From: Anaerophaga thermohalophila DSM 12881
GTDB taxonomy: Bacteria > Bacteroidota > Bacteroidia > Bacteroidales > Marinilabiliaceae
Length of the DNA: 64,000 bases
Assembly (NCBI RefSeq): GCF_000191885.1
Contig: NZ_AEWI01000018.1
Coordinates: forward strand, 36,294-100,293
Reading direction: 5' to 3'
The notes under the pieces were generated by a model. That model saw nothing but the letters and a program-made list of their open reading frames with translations, searched no databases and had not been told where the DNA came from. Position 1 is the first letter of the stretch, and every line of letters starts with the position of its first letter. Made by a program: the position numbers and the translations under genes. Below are positions 8,898-17,767 of this stretch, in pieces.

Positions 8898-10283
8898 ATG
8901 GAAAACAGCACACAGTATAATGTTGATACCACGGAGGCCGTTCTTTCGTATGGAAGTACCGAAAAAAAAATATACATCGAAACTTACGGTTGTCAGATGA
9001 ATTTTGCCGACAGTGAAGTAGTAGCTTCCGTGATGCAAATGGACGGTTACGAAACAACATCTGAATACGCACAGGCAGATGCCATCTTTATAAATACCTG
9101 CTCTATCCGTGAAAACGCCGAACAAAGAGTACTGGGGCGGATTAAGGAATTAAAAGCGCTCAAAAAGAAAAAACCGGGGCTCATATTGGGTATTATTGGC
9201 TGCATGGCTGAACGAGTCAAAGACCGTCTTTTTGAAGAAGGAGCCGATATTGTGGCAGGCCCCGATGCTTATCTTGACCTGCCCAACCTGGTAAGCATGG
9301 CCGAGCAGGGACAAAAAACCATAAATGTTGAACTTTCCAGAACAGAAACATACCGCGATGTCATTCCCAAAAGACTGGGCCCCGGCAAAATTTCAGCTTT
9401 TGTAAGTATTATGCGCGGTTGCAATAATTTTTGCACCTACTGCGTGGTTCCCTATACAAGAGGAAGGGAAAGAAGCCGCGACCCCCTCAGCATAAAAAAA
9501 GAAATTGCCGGCCTTGTAAAAAACGGATATAAAGAAATCACACTTCTGGGTCAAAATGTAAATTCTTTCCTGTACAAGGAAAAGAACTCAACTATGAATT
9601 TCCCGGAATTACTGGATTTTCTGGCCCATGAATTCCCCGAAACCAGAATTCGCTTCACCACATCGCATCCAAAGGATATGAGTGATGACACCCTGAGGGT
9701 AATGGCCCGTCACCAGAATCTCTGCAAACACATACATTTACCGCTGCAATCGGGATCGAACAGGATATTGAATCTGATGAACAGAAAATACACTGCCGAA
9801 TGGTATAAATCAAGAGTTGAAGCCATCAGAAACATTCTTCCCGGCTGTGGAATAACTACCGATGTCTTTTGTGGCTTCCATTCCGAAACCGAAGAGGATC
9901 ACCGGCAAACCCTGGAACTCATGAAATGGGCGGGCTTCGACATGGCATATATGTTTAAATACTCCGAACGTCCGGGAACCTATGCCCAAAAAAAGTTGCC
10001 CGACAATGTGCCGGAAGAAGTTAAGAGTCGTCGCCTCACTGAAATCATTGAATTACAGAACCAGCTATCCCTCCGTAGCAACCAAAATGATATCGGCAAA
10101 ACATTTGAAGTACTGACAGAAAGTATTTCCAAAAAGTCAAAAGACGAGTTCGTTGGCAGAACTTCGCAGAATAAAGTAGTGGTTTTCCCAAGAAACGGTT
10201 ATAAAACAGGCGACATCGTGAAAGTAAAAATTACAGATGCTACACAAGCCACTCTGAAAGGCATCCCAACCGGAAACAAATAA
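8898..10283 (+). CDS. miaB: tRNA-2-methylthio-N6-isopentenyladenosine synthase MiaB
   Basis: A 461-residue radical SAM methylthiotransferase. The N-terminal MTTase domain (about 23-145) has IETYGCQMN and cysteines 32, 68 and 102 for the auxiliary 4Fe-4S cluster. The radical SAM domain carries GCNNFCTYC with Cys175, Cys179 and Cys182. LLGQNVNSF and FTTSHPKDMSD are MiaB-type blocks, and a TRAM domain ends the protein. MiaB adds the 2-methylthio group to i6A37 of tRNAs reading UNN codons. An AhpD-like gene begins 5 bp after the stop and is probably cotranscribed. A decayed relative lies at 57709-58340. Confidence 0.96.
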   Translation: MENSTQYNVDTTEAVLSYGSTEKKIYIETYGCQMNFADSEVVASVMQMDGYETTSEYAQADAIFINTCSIRENAEQRVLGRIKELKALKKKKPGLILGIIGCMAERVKDRLFEEGADIVAGPDAYLDLPNLVSMAEQGQKTINVELSRTETYRDVIPKRLGPGKISAFVSIMRGCNNFCTYCVVPYTRGRERSRDPLSIKKEIAGLVKNGYKEITLLGQNVNSFLYKEKNSTMNFPELLDFLAHEFPETRIRFTTSHPKDMSDDTLRVMARHQNLCKHIHLPLQSGSNRILNLMNRKYTAEWYKSRVEAIRNILPGCGITTDVFCGFHSETEEDHRQTLELMKWAGFDMAYMFKYSERPGTYAQKKLPDNVPEEVKSRRLTEIIELQNQLSLRSNQNDIGKTFEVLTESISKKSKDEFVGRTSQNKVVVFPRNGYKTGDIVKVKITDATQATLKGIPTGNK

Positions 10284-10288
10284 ACCCT

Positions 10289-10639
10289 ATGAACGAACAG
10301 ATAAAAAAATTCAGGGATTTTCGTTCCAAAATGAATGAACGAATTCTTTCTCAGGACAACCTTGTCTTAAAACGGTTATTCAATCTGGACACCAACACCT
10401 ACAAAGAAGGTGCACTGCCGGCAAAGACAAAAGAGATGCTCGGGTTGGTTGCATCAATGGTGCTGAGATGCGACGATTGCATCAAATATCATTTGGAAAA
10501 ATGCTATGAACAGGGTATTTCAACCCCCGAAATGATGGAAATATTTTCCGTCGCCAATATTGTCGGCGGAACCATTGTAATTCCGCACACCCGCAAAGCC
10601 ATGGAATACTGGGATATTCTTTGCAACGAAGAAAGCTGA
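10289..10639 (+). CDS. Carboxymuconolactone decarboxylase/AhpD-like protein
   Basis: A 116-residue protein of the CMD/AhpD fold. RCDDCIKYHLEKC gives the redox pair Cys61-x-x-Cys64 with His68, as in AhpD-type alkylhydroperoxidases, and GTIVIPH near residue 93 fits the helical core. Members with CxxC-x3-H act in thiol-dependent peroxide reduction; true carboxymuconolactone decarboxylases lack the pair. The gene lies 5 bp after miaB, so the two are likely cotranscribed, possibly linking peroxide defence to an iron-sulfur enzyme (inference). Confidence 0.85.
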   Translation: MNEQIKKFRDFRSKMNERILSQDNLVLKRLFNLDTNTYKEGALPAKTKEMLGLVASMVLRCDDCIKYHLEKCYEQGISTPEMMEIFSVANIVGGTIVIPHTRKAMEYWDILCNEES

Positions 10640-10727
10640 AGAGCACAATAATCGAAAATATAAAGACCTTATAATTTCGAAAAATGCCATCTTTAAGTAA
10701 TTTTGTTGATAAATCAAAAAGTCAAAA

Positions 10728-11897
10728 ATGACCAAAGAACCGGATTTTGAATCGATACGGCCCTACCAGGACCATGAAATTCAACAGGTATTTGAACGAC
10801 TAAAAAAGGAGACCTCATTCATTGAACTCATCGGTTTTCTTTACCCGGAATTGCCTGCCCGGAAATTCCTTGACAAAATGATGCAAATTAAGAGCATCCG
10901 GCAATTTCAACAGGAAGTAATATCTCCCTATATCAAAGAAATCATTAAAAATACAACCAGGAGTGTGACCTCCGAAGGATTGGATCAACTTAATCCTGAC
11001 GAAGCCTATCTTTATATCTCCAATCACCGGGATATCATTCTTGATCCCGCCATACTGAATGTCATTCTTTTTGAGAATGGCTTTGACACTACCGAAATTG
11101 CCATCGGAGATAACCTCTTAATTTATCCATGGATAACCGACCTGGTAAAACTCAACCGTACTTTCATCGTAAAGCGAAATCTTCCGGTTCGGCAAATGCT
11201 CGAAAATTCTACCCTGCTTTCCAAATATATAAGACATACACTGACAAAGGTTGGAAACAGTATTTGGATCGCTCAGCGCGAAGGCCGTTCGAAAGACGGG
11301 AACGACCGAACCCAGCTAAGCTTACTAAAAATGCTGAATATCAGCGGGAAAAATGAATCAGTGGCTGAAAACTTCAAAGAGCTCAAAATTGTTCCGGTCT
11401 CTATTTCTTATGAATACGACCCCTGCGACTATCTCAAGGCGCTCGAGTTTCAACACAAACGCGACAATCCCGATTATGTCAAAACCGCCGAAGACGACCT
11501 GAAACATATGGGGGCCGGCCTGCGTGGCAGAAAAGGGCGTGTGCATTTTGCTTTCGGGCAACCCATTGAAAATGAATTCGACCAGATTAAAGATGTACAA
11601 AGCAAGAATGAAAAATTTGAATATCTGGCCCGATTGATCGATAAACATGTACATGAAAATTACAAACTATGGCCAAGTAACTGGATAGCATGGGATATGC
11701 TGAACGAAAACAACGAATACTGCAATAAATACTCATCAGAAGAAAAACAGATATTCCTCGATTATATTGAAGAACATCTCGACCGTATTGAGGAAGAAGG
11801 CGACAGAGACTTCCTTCGGAAAACACTATTCGAAATGTATGCCAACCCCGTTGCTAATAAGCGGGAACTGTTGGGAAATATGTTCTGGAATAAATGA
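10728..11897 (+). CDS. 1-acyl-sn-glycerol-3-phosphate acyltransferase-like protein
   Basis: A 389-residue PlsC-superfamily protein. SNHRDIILDP carries the H-x4-D catalytic motif with His100 and Asp106. WIAQREGRSKDGNDRT is the EGRS-type substrate-binding block, and VPVSISYEYDPCD resembles a later family motif. The protein is longer than PlsC (about 240 residues) because of N- and C-terminal helical extensions, a form common in Bacteroidota. It probably transfers an acyl chain to a lysophospholipid at the inner membrane. It converges on aspS with a 16-bp gap. It is unlike the glsA product, which has NHPLGGLDG. Confidence 0.8.
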   Translation: MTKEPDFESIRPYQDHEIQQVFERLKKETSFIELIGFLYPELPARKFLDKMMQIKSIRQFQQEVISPYIKEIIKNTTRSVTSEGLDQLNPDEAYLYISNHRDIILDPAILNVILFENGFDTTEIAIGDNLLIYPWITDLVKLNRTFIVKRNLPVRQMLENSTLLSKYIRHTLTKVGNSIWIAQREGRSKDGNDRTQLSLLKMLNISGKNESVAENFKELKIVPVSISYEYDPCDYLKALEFQHKRDNPDYVKTAEDDLKHMGAGLRGRKGRVHFAFGQPIENEFDQIKDVQSKNEKFEYLARLIDKHVHENYKLWPSNWIAWDMLNENNEYCNKYSSEEKQIFLDYIEEHLDRIEEEGDRDFLRKTLFEMYANPVANKRELLGNMFWNK

Positions 11898-11913
11898 ATC
11901 CCATTGAAGAGAT

Positions 11914-13683
11914 TTACAAAACGTTCTTTTTTGCTTCCCCTTTCAACTCGATCATCAGCTCATCAAGCTGTTTCTTGCTAATAGGCGAGGGTGCATCATT
12001 CATTATATCCCTGCCGGCATTATTTTTGGGGAAAGCAATTACCTCCCGGATGGAGTCCATTCCGGCAAACAAGGAAACCCAACGGTCGAAGCCAAAAGCC
12101 ACCCCACCATGTGGAGGTGCGCCATATTTAAACGCATTCATCAGGAAACCAAACTGGTTTTCAGCTTCTTCTTCTGTAAAACCAAGAACCTTGAACATTT
12201 TCTGCTGTAAAACATCGTTGTGAATACGTATCGAACCTCCCCCTATTTCAACTCCGTTAATAACAAGGTCATAAGCATTCGCTCTTACCACACCGGGGTC
12301 GGAATCCAGTAATTCAATGTCCTCCTCTTTGGGCGAAGTGAAAGGGTGGTGCATGGCATAATAACGTTGCGTGTCATCATCCCATTCAAGTAAAGGGAAA
12401 TCCACAACCCAAAGCGGGGCGAACTTATTCTTTTCGCGCAAGCCGAGACGATTGCCCATTTCCAGTCTTAACTCACCAAGTGCTTTCAGTGTTTTATCTT
12501 TATTGCCGGCAAGGATCAGCAGTAAATCGCCCGGCCTGGCGTTACACATTTCGCACCATTGTTTGAAATCGTCCTCTCCAAAAAACTTGTCAACAGAGGT
12601 TTTAAAAGTACCGTCCTCATTATATTTTACATAGACAAGTCCTTTGGCCCCAATCTGCGGGCGTTTAACAAAGTCGGTCAACTGGTCAAGTTCTTTTCTG
12701 CTGTATTTGGCACAGTTCCCGGCACAAATGGCGCCTATGTATGCAGCATCATCAAAAACCTTAAACCCTTTGCCTGAAGCTACTTCGGTAATATCAACAA
12801 AGCGCATTCCAAAACGGATATCCGGTTTATCGGTGCCATAATATTTCATGGCATCGGCATAGGGCATCCTCGGAAAATCACCGGTTATGTCAATATTCTT
12901 AACAGATTTAAAGAGATGCTTTGTAAGTCCTTCAAACGTTTTTAAAATATCTTCCTGGTTGACAAACGACATTTCACAGTCGATCTGGGTAAATTCCGGT
13001 TGACGGTCGGCCCGAAAATCCTCATCCCGGAAACATTTGACAATCTGAAAATAACGATCGTAGCCGGCAACCATCAAAAGTTGTTTAAAGACCTGGGGTG
13101 ACTGAGGTAAAGCATAAAACTGTCCCGGGTTTAGCCGCGAAGGAACAACAAAATCGCGTGCCCCCTCCGGGGTTGATTTCATAAGCATCGGCGTTTCGAT
13201 CTCAATAAAATTCTGATCACTCAGGTATTTCCTCACCTCCAGAGCCATTTTATGTCTCAACTCAAGGGCCTTACGTGCAGGATTACGCCGAAGGTCAAGG
13301 TATCTGTATTTCATTCGGAGTTCCTCACCCCCGTCGGTTTCATCTTCAATGGTAAAGGGAGGAAGATCAGCAGAATTGAGAACCTTGCAGGATTCGAGGA
13401 TGATTTCAATTTCGCCGGTAGGAATTTTGGTATTCTTGCTGCTTCGCCCGGTTACTTTCCCCGTCACCTGCACCACATACTCCCGACCCAGTTCCTTTAC
13501 CTGACGGCTTAACGCATTATCATCTTCATTATTAACCACCAATTGGGTAATGCCATAACGGTCGCGAAGATCGATAAAAGTCATTCCCCCAAGATTCCTT
13601 ACTCGCTGAACCCATCCACTCAGCGTCACGGTTTTGCCTGCATCAGATAATCTTAATTCTCCACAAGTATGTGTTCTGTACAT
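11914..13683 (-). CDS. aspS: Aspartyl-tRNA synthetase
   Basis: A 589-residue class IIb synthetase when started at [10 protein letters not shown] (ATG at 13683), which fits bacterial AspRS. An ATG ten codons upstream is open but adds a non-homologous leader. It has the N-terminal OB-fold anticodon domain, motif 2 [18 protein letters not shown] (about 218-235), an inserted GAD domain typical of bacteria, and motif 3 GVAFGFDR (about 527-534). It charges tRNA-Asp. Whether it also charges tRNA-Asn depends on GatCAB, which is not in the window. Confidence 0.96.
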   Translation of the reverse strand: MYRTHTCGELRLSDAGKTVTLSGWVQRVRNLGGMTFIDLRDRYGITQLVVNNEDDNALSRQVKELGREYVVQVTGKVTGRSSKNTKIPTGEIEIILESCKVLNSADLPPFTIEDETDGGEELRMKYRYLDLRRNPARKALELRHKMALEVRKYLSDQNFIEIETPMLMKSTPEGARDFVVPSRLNPGQFYALPQSPQVFKQLLMVAGYDRYFQIVKCFRDEDFRADRQPEFTQIDCEMSFVNQEDILKTFEGLTKHLFKSVKNIDITGDFPRMPYADAMKYYGTDKPDIRFGMRFVDITEVASGKGFKVFDDAAYIGAICAGNCAKYSRKELDQLTDFVKRPQIGAKGLVYVKYNEDGTFKTSVDKFFGEDDFKQWCEMCNARPGDLLLILAGNKDKTLKALGELRLEMGNRLGLREKNKFAPLWVVDFPLLEWDDDTQRYYAMHHPFTSPKEEDIELLDSDPGVVRANAYDLVINGVEIGGGSIRIHNDVLQQKMFKVLGFTEEEAENQFGFLMNAFKYGAPPHGGVAFGFDRWVSLFAGMDSIREVIAFPKNNAGRDIMNDAPSPISKKQLDELMIELKGEAKKNVL

Positions 13684-13810
13684 TATTATATGGTTTGAGG
13701 GAGTCAAATCCACTCCCGGTTCTGCATGAAAAACTGATTTTACAATATCTTTGCGAAAATATAAAGAAAAACAGAAACTGCTGTAAAGCTTTTTAAAAAG
13801 GTATCAAATT

Positions 13811-14257
13811 ATGGAAAAAATTGATTTCACCGACCAATATTTCATGAAACAAGCTCTTCAACAAGCCAGGGAAGCCTTTGACAAAGACGAAGTACCTGTC
13901 GGGGCTGTCATCGTCAGCGAAGGGGTCATTATCACCAAAGCACACAACATGACAGAGACCCTCAATGATGTTACGGCACACGCGGAAATGCTTGCCATTA
14001 CCGCTGCATCCGAACAACTCGGAAGTAAATATCTCACCAATTGCACTTTGTATGTCACCCTTGAACCCTGTACAATGTGCGCCGGCGCTCTCAACTGGGC
14101 ACAAATCCGGAGAATTGTATATGGTGCCCCGGACGAAAAAAGGGGTTACAGAAACCTGAAACCATCGCCACTTCACCCAAGAACAGAAATAATTGGGGGA
14201 GTATTGGAATCTGAATGCATGCAATTGGTAAAACAATTTTTTGCCACCAAACGATAA
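13811..14257 (+). CDS. tadA: tRNA-specific adenosine deaminase TadA
   Basis: A 148-residue cytidine-deaminase-fold enzyme. HAEM (His57, catalytic Glu59) and PCTMC (Cys87, Cys90) form the zinc site. DEVPVGAVIV and NDVTAHAE are TadA-like, and the length is typical. TadA converts A34 to inosine in tRNA-Arg(ACG). A guanine deaminase of the same superfamily is a less likely reading. A possible -7 element TATCTTTG lies at 13746-13753. The gene is divergent from aspS, and its end is followed by a hairpin that serves the opposite strand. Confidence 0.92.
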   Translation: MEKIDFTDQYFMKQALQQAREAFDKDEVPVGAVIVSEGVIITKAHNMTETLNDVTAHAEMLAITAASEQLGSKYLTNCTLYVTLEPCTMCAGALNWAQIRRIVYGAPDEKRGYRNLKPSPLHPRTEIIGGVLESECMQLVKQFFATKR

Positions 14258-14294
14258 AAAAGTCCCCTTTCCCGGTACTACCGAAAAAGGGGAC
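14256..14294 (-). terminator. Terminator of the secreted-protein gene
   Basis: GTCCCCTTT (14262-14270) pairs with AAAGGGGAC (14286-14294). Read on the minus strand the stem is followed by a run of T, as expected for intrinsic termination of the gene that ends at 14319. On the plus strand no T run follows. Confidence 0.7.
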
Positions 14295-14318
14295 AACCCA
14301 AGTAACCCTATGAAGCAA

Positions 14319-15146
14319 TTAGCGAACAGCCACCTTCTTCGTAGTTGTTTGGTTACCTACGGCAACACTTACGATGTATATTTGGCCGCCTGCTAATTCA
14401 ATTTGATTTACTCCCGCATTGGCAATACTACTGGTCAGTTTCCGGCCATTAAGGGAATAAACGTCAATTCTGCCTTGCCGGACAGAACCGGCAAATACTT
14501 CATTTTCAATACTCACTTTCAACATTTCATAATCGCTGTAAAAATGTATCTTCTCTTCAGTATTTTCTAATCCATCAAACATAGCTGTAGGAACACGTGA
14601 GCTTTTTGACAAATGTAAAACAAACCGCTCGTCCTCTATTCCTAAAACCAAAGGTGTATAGGTATACGTTGAAGTTCGCAGATTGGTATATCTGCCCTTC
14701 ATCTTATCTTCAAGTACAACATCATAGTCTTCCCTGAAATCGGAAAGATCGGCAGAAATTTCACAATCGTCCCAAACCCTGTTCCTGACACTGACAGGTA
14801 CGGAAACATAGCTTTTCCCCTCAAGATCAGAAAATCCATTGATGGCCATAGCCGTATTTCCAATTCTTGTAAATATCTCCGGTATTTTCTCAGACGAGTT
14901 AAACATTTTCTCAGAATCTTCGGGGCCAAGACCATCTGAAAAACTTTCATAGTAATAAATCACAGTAGCGTCATAAACATAAGGATTCTCAATTTTCAGC
15001 CGGATTAAATCATAGACTGTGGAAGACTTCAATGAACTTTCGGTGGTAGAAACTCCGGTAAATTCATTCTCCTGGTGTTGCCCGTTAATATTTATCATTA
15101 AAGCGGAAAGCACAATTGCTAAAAGAGTGGTGTAAAACTTTTTCAT
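14319..15146 (-). CDS. Secreted protein with a type IX secretion sorting-like C-terminus
   Basis: A 275-residue protein with a clear signal peptide (MKKFYTTLLAIVLSALMI, cleavage likely after NG near residue 22). The last 60 residues, from IDVYSLNGRKL to TTKKVAVR, match the pattern of a T9SS type A sorting domain, so it would be carried to the cell surface by the type IX system. The middle part (about 50-200) is beta-rich and was not recognised; similar segments follow long surface proteins. Here almost the whole protein consists of that C-terminal region, so it could be a stand-alone or trimmed surface protein. Four copies of a 9-bp motif lie upstream. Confidence 0.72.
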   Translation of the reverse strand: MKKFYTTLLAIVLSALMININGQHQENEFTGVSTTESSLKSSTVYDLIRLKIENPYVYDATVIYYYESFSDGLGPEDSEKMFNSSEKIPEIFTRIGNTAMAINGFSDLEGKSYVSVPVSVRNRVWDDCEISADLSDFREDYDVVLEDKMKGRYTNLRTSTYTYTPLVLGIEDERFVLHLSKSSRVPTAMFDGLENTEEKIHFYSDYEMLKVSIENEVFAGSVRQGRIDVYSLNGRKLTSSIANAGVNQIELAGGQIYIVSVAVGNQTTTKKVAVR

Positions 15147-15205
15147 AGGGCATTGTTTTTCCCCTTGTATAAGGGTGTTCTTAATTCTGTTTATCGATAC
15201 CTGGT

Positions 15206-15324
15206 TTTGACGAACGAAAAAATTTCTTTGACGAATTATTTAATTTTTTTGACGAACGTCTTTATTCTGTTTAACGTCATGCCCGTATTAAAGTTTCAAA
15301 AAAATCAAAAATATTTTTGACGAA
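15206..15324. promoter_or_regulatory. Four direct copies of TTTGACGAA upstream of the secreted-protein gene
   Basis: TTTGACGAA occurs at 15206-15214, 15227-15235, 15248-15256 and 15316-15324. The first three are spaced exactly 21 bp apart, two helical turns. They lie 60-178 bp upstream of the start at 15146 and could be an operator (inference). The same 9-mer also occurs at 304-312 next to the mraZ operator. Confidence 0.45.
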
Positions 15325-15372
15325 TGGATTATTTTATTACACTAAAGGAATTATATCATACACAAATGGCGG

Positions 15373-15400
15373 TATTCGTGTGATATTCGTGTGATATTCA
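15373..15400. repeat. Short 11-bp tandem repeat
   Basis: TATTCGTGTGA occurs twice in tandem (15373-15394), followed by a partial third unit. It lies in the 307-bp gap that also holds the TTTGACGAA copies. Nothing else was seen there. Confidence 0.6.
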
Positions 15401-15453
15401 TCTAATCAGATAAAAAAAGTATCCGGCAAATCAGGATTATTCTATTTATTCTT

Positions 15454-16563
15454 TCAGCCGTCCACCTTACGAAGCACACTCCAATTGATCATACACCCCA
15501 CTTTATCACGTAGTGAAGGACACTTTTCATTTATAATCTCCCTTACTTCGGAAGGTCTTTCCACCTTTGCATTGAACAAAGATTTTGGGAAGGCCACATC
15601 CGAAAGTTCCGGTTCGGTATCCATGTTACGTATGCCAAAAGTCCGGATAAACACTTCTTCAAACCCTGGCATCAATTGCCGCACTTCGTGAACATAACTA
15701 AAAGCCCCAATCCTGTCTTCGGCATAAACCGGGTGTACATGAAAAGCGTTATGTATTTGTTGCATCAGAATCTGCCGAAATTCGCGGGCAGCAATTCCAG
15801 TAACCATAGCTACGACGATTCCCCCGGAAACGATTATTTCTCCGGGTTGATAGCGCTGATAGTTATAGTGTGTGGGATGTGTGTTTTTAAGATAGGTTGA
15901 CCAGAAAAGATTTTCACTTTTTCCAATTGGACGTACATAGGGGTGCAGTATCAGGTCACCGGGAGAGAAGTTCAAAACAACATTCTCCATGTTAATACTT
16001 CGTGCTCTTGCAAGTATTTTTTCCTTGAAAAGGTTGTTCTGGTAAGAATCGTCACGTTCAGGAGGAATGGTCTTTCTGGGCTGTATCTCAGGAAAGAGCG
16101 ACACCCGCACAAGAGAGAAGACCGGTTCACCTTTTTGATTAAACAGCAGATGCGAGGATTCTATTACTGTGTTTCCTGTTCTGCGGGCCGGTCGGATATC
16201 TTTAATTCTGATAATACATGAAAATGTATCGCCGGGAAAAGCAGCATTCAAATAGAGTGCATCGCGCAATTCCAGTTTCAGAACACTGGAATGTGCAAAA
16301 TTTTCAACCCCCAGGCTCAAAGTCAGGTTGAGCAAAAAACCATACGGAAGAAAAATTTGTGGAAAACCAAGTCTCCCGGCATATTCGCGGCTACTCTCAG
16401 GATAGGACGATGTGGGCATAAATCCGCTCCACATACTCAATACCGATTCGTCGACAGTAATATTATAGCGGCTTACAATTTCTTTTCCTACAAAAACTTT
16501 GTCCAAATCGAGCCCGTACTCTGCCCGGCGGTTTGGTTTCAAAAATTCTTCCATACGCATCAA
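15454..16563 (-). CDS. MaoC-like hotdog-fold protein (putative hydratase/dehydratase)
   Basis: A 369-residue protein that looks like two hotdog domains in tandem. The first half has the pattern PGDTFSCIIRIKDIRPARRTG and a following NQKGEPVFSL strand, typical of MaoC/R-hydratase relatives. The second has NTHPTHYNYQRY (about 245-256), which resembles the MaoC His-containing active-site segment, and then IIVSGGIVV. It probably acts on an acyl-CoA or similar thioester, but the substrate is unknown. It lies 50 bp downstream of the radical SAM gene and is the last gene of a four-gene minus-strand cluster, so cotranscription is plausible. Three ATGs lie close together at 16563, 16560 and 16554. Confidence 0.6.
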   Translation of the reverse strand: MMRMEEFLKPNRRAEYGLDLDKVFVGKEIVSRYNITVDESVLSMWSGFMPTSSYPESSREYAGRLGFPQIFLPYGFLLNLTLSLGVENFAHSSVLKLELRDALYLNAAFPGDTFSCIIRIKDIRPARRTGNTVIESSHLLFNQKGEPVFSLVRVSLFPEIQPRKTIPPERDDSYQNNLFKEKILARARSINMENVVLNFSPGDLILHPYVRPIGKSENLFWSTYLKNTHPTHYNYQRYQPGEIIVSGGIVVAMVTGIAAREFRQILMQQIHNAFHVHPVYAEDRIGAFSYVHEVRQLMPGFEEVFIRTFGIRNMDTEPELSDVAFPKSLFNAKVERPSEVREIINEKCPSLRDKVGCMINWSVLRKVDG

Positions 16564-16613
16564 ACTTCACCGCAAAAATAGGAAAACCGGCCGACGCATT
16601 CAAATACAGATTC

Positions 16614-17741
16614 TTATTTCCAAACTCCGGCAATGGGTTCTCCGCAAAACCCGCAATGACCATCGACAATGTGATTTTCTCTTATTCTGAATCCCGACCG
16701 GTCAATAATTTTCTTTCTGCATGCAGGGCAATAGGTATCCTGGGCTTCGTGTCCGGGAACATTGCCTATATAAACATACTTCATACCTGCCTCTCTTGCT
16801 ATTTCATGCGCTTTTTCCAATATTTCCGGCGGAGTGGCCGGTAAGCGATTCAGTTTATACATAGGAGTGAACCTGCTAAAATGAAGCGGATTATCTTCAA
16901 ACCCGTTATCCACAAGCCACCCGCACATCCTTTTTATCATCTCAGTATCATCTGTCCACTGAGGCACTATCAGATTGGTAATTTCAAGCCAAACACCTTC
17001 CTCTTTCAATACCTTCAGCGTGTTCAGGACAGGCTGAAGCGAGCCTGCATTGAGCCTCTGGTATATTTCATCACTAAAACTCTTTAAATCGATATTCGCC
17101 GCATCGATATTCTTACACCATTCGCGTAAAGGTCTTTCCCCGATATAACCTGCCGAAACAATCACATTACGAAGCCCTTTCTCATGTGCTATCTTCGCTG
17201 TATCGTTGGTATATTCATAAAACACAATCGGCTCGGTATAAGTATAAGCAATGGAAGGACATCCCTGTGCTTTGGCAGCCGAAACAACGCTTCCGGGCAT
17301 CATATCGACTGCTCCAACCTCATCGGGTGCTTTTTGCGAAATCTGCCAGTTTTGACAATTAAGGCATGCCAGATTACATCCCCCCGTAGCAATACTGAAA
17401 CTGGTGGTTCCGGGAAGGAAATGATTCAGAGGCTTCTTCTCAATCGGGTCGATGTGAACGGCACACGGATTCCCATAAGCCAGTGTTATGAGTTCCCCGT
17501 TTCGGTTGATGCGTGTCCGGCAGTCGCCACGTTCGCCTTCTTTTATGGTGCACTTATTGGGACACAGCTGGCAACGAATGCCCCGTGGTGTGCTGATCGC
17601 ATATCGGGCCGGGATACCCTCAAATGAATCTTTGCCGCCAACGATTCCTCTTTCGGTTCCATACAAAGTAAATGGCCAGGCAGCTAATGCCATCCCTCCC
17701 ATTTTTAAAAATTCACGTTTCGAAATTTTTCTTGCTCGCAT
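16614..17741 (-). CDS. AmmeMemoRadiSam-type radical SAM enzyme with a Tat-like N-terminus
   Basis: A 375-residue protein. The radical SAM cluster motif is GCNLACLNC (Cys122, Cys126, Cys129), in the style of pyruvate formate-lyase activases. Before it lie RCQLCPNKC and GDC (Cys57, 60, 64, 74), a second metal-binding group. The C-terminus has a zinc-ribbon-like set (Cys338, 341, 363, 366). The N-terminus SKREFLKMGGMALAAW resembles a twin-arginine signal with KR in place of RR. GGAGGAG, 5 bp before the ATG, confirms this start. Family members occur with Memo and AMMECR1 proteins (here fused, two genes upstream); the reaction is not established to my knowledge. An exported radical SAM enzyme would be unusual, and the signal may instead be vestigial. 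Confidence 0.88.
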   Translation of the reverse strand: MRARKISKREFLKMGGMALAAWPFTLYGTERGIVGGKDSFEGIPARYAISTPRGIRCQLCPNKCTIKEGERGDCRTRINRNGELITLAYGNPCAVHIDPIEKKPLNHFLPGTTSFSIATGGCNLACLNCQNWQISQKAPDEVGAVDMMPGSVVSAAKAQGCPSIAYTYTEPIVFYEYTNDTAKIAHEKGLRNVIVSAGYIGERPLREWCKNIDAANIDLKSFSDEIYQRLNAGSLQPVLNTLKVLKEEGVWLEITNLIVPQWTDDTEMIKRMCGWLVDNGFEDNPLHFSRFTPMYKLNRLPATPPEILEKAHEIAREAGMKYVYIGNVPGHEAQDTYCPACRKKIIDRSGFRIRENHIVDGHCGFCGEPIAGVWK

Positions 17742-17743
17742 AT

Positions 17744-17750
17744 CTCCTCC
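17744..17750 (-). promoter_or_regulatory. Strong ribosome binding site of the radical SAM gene
   Basis: GGAGGAG on the minus strand ends 2 bp before ATATG and 5 bp from a good anti-SD fit. It is unusually strong for this window and supports a start that keeps the Tat-like N-terminus. Confidence 0.75.
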
Positions 17751-17767
17751 ATATCAAGTGGCAGACA

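Noticed and set aside
11894..12223. Long plus-strand frames over aspS, and similar antisense frames elsewhere
   Set aside because: They are shadows of strongly conserved genes on the other strand and show no independent features.
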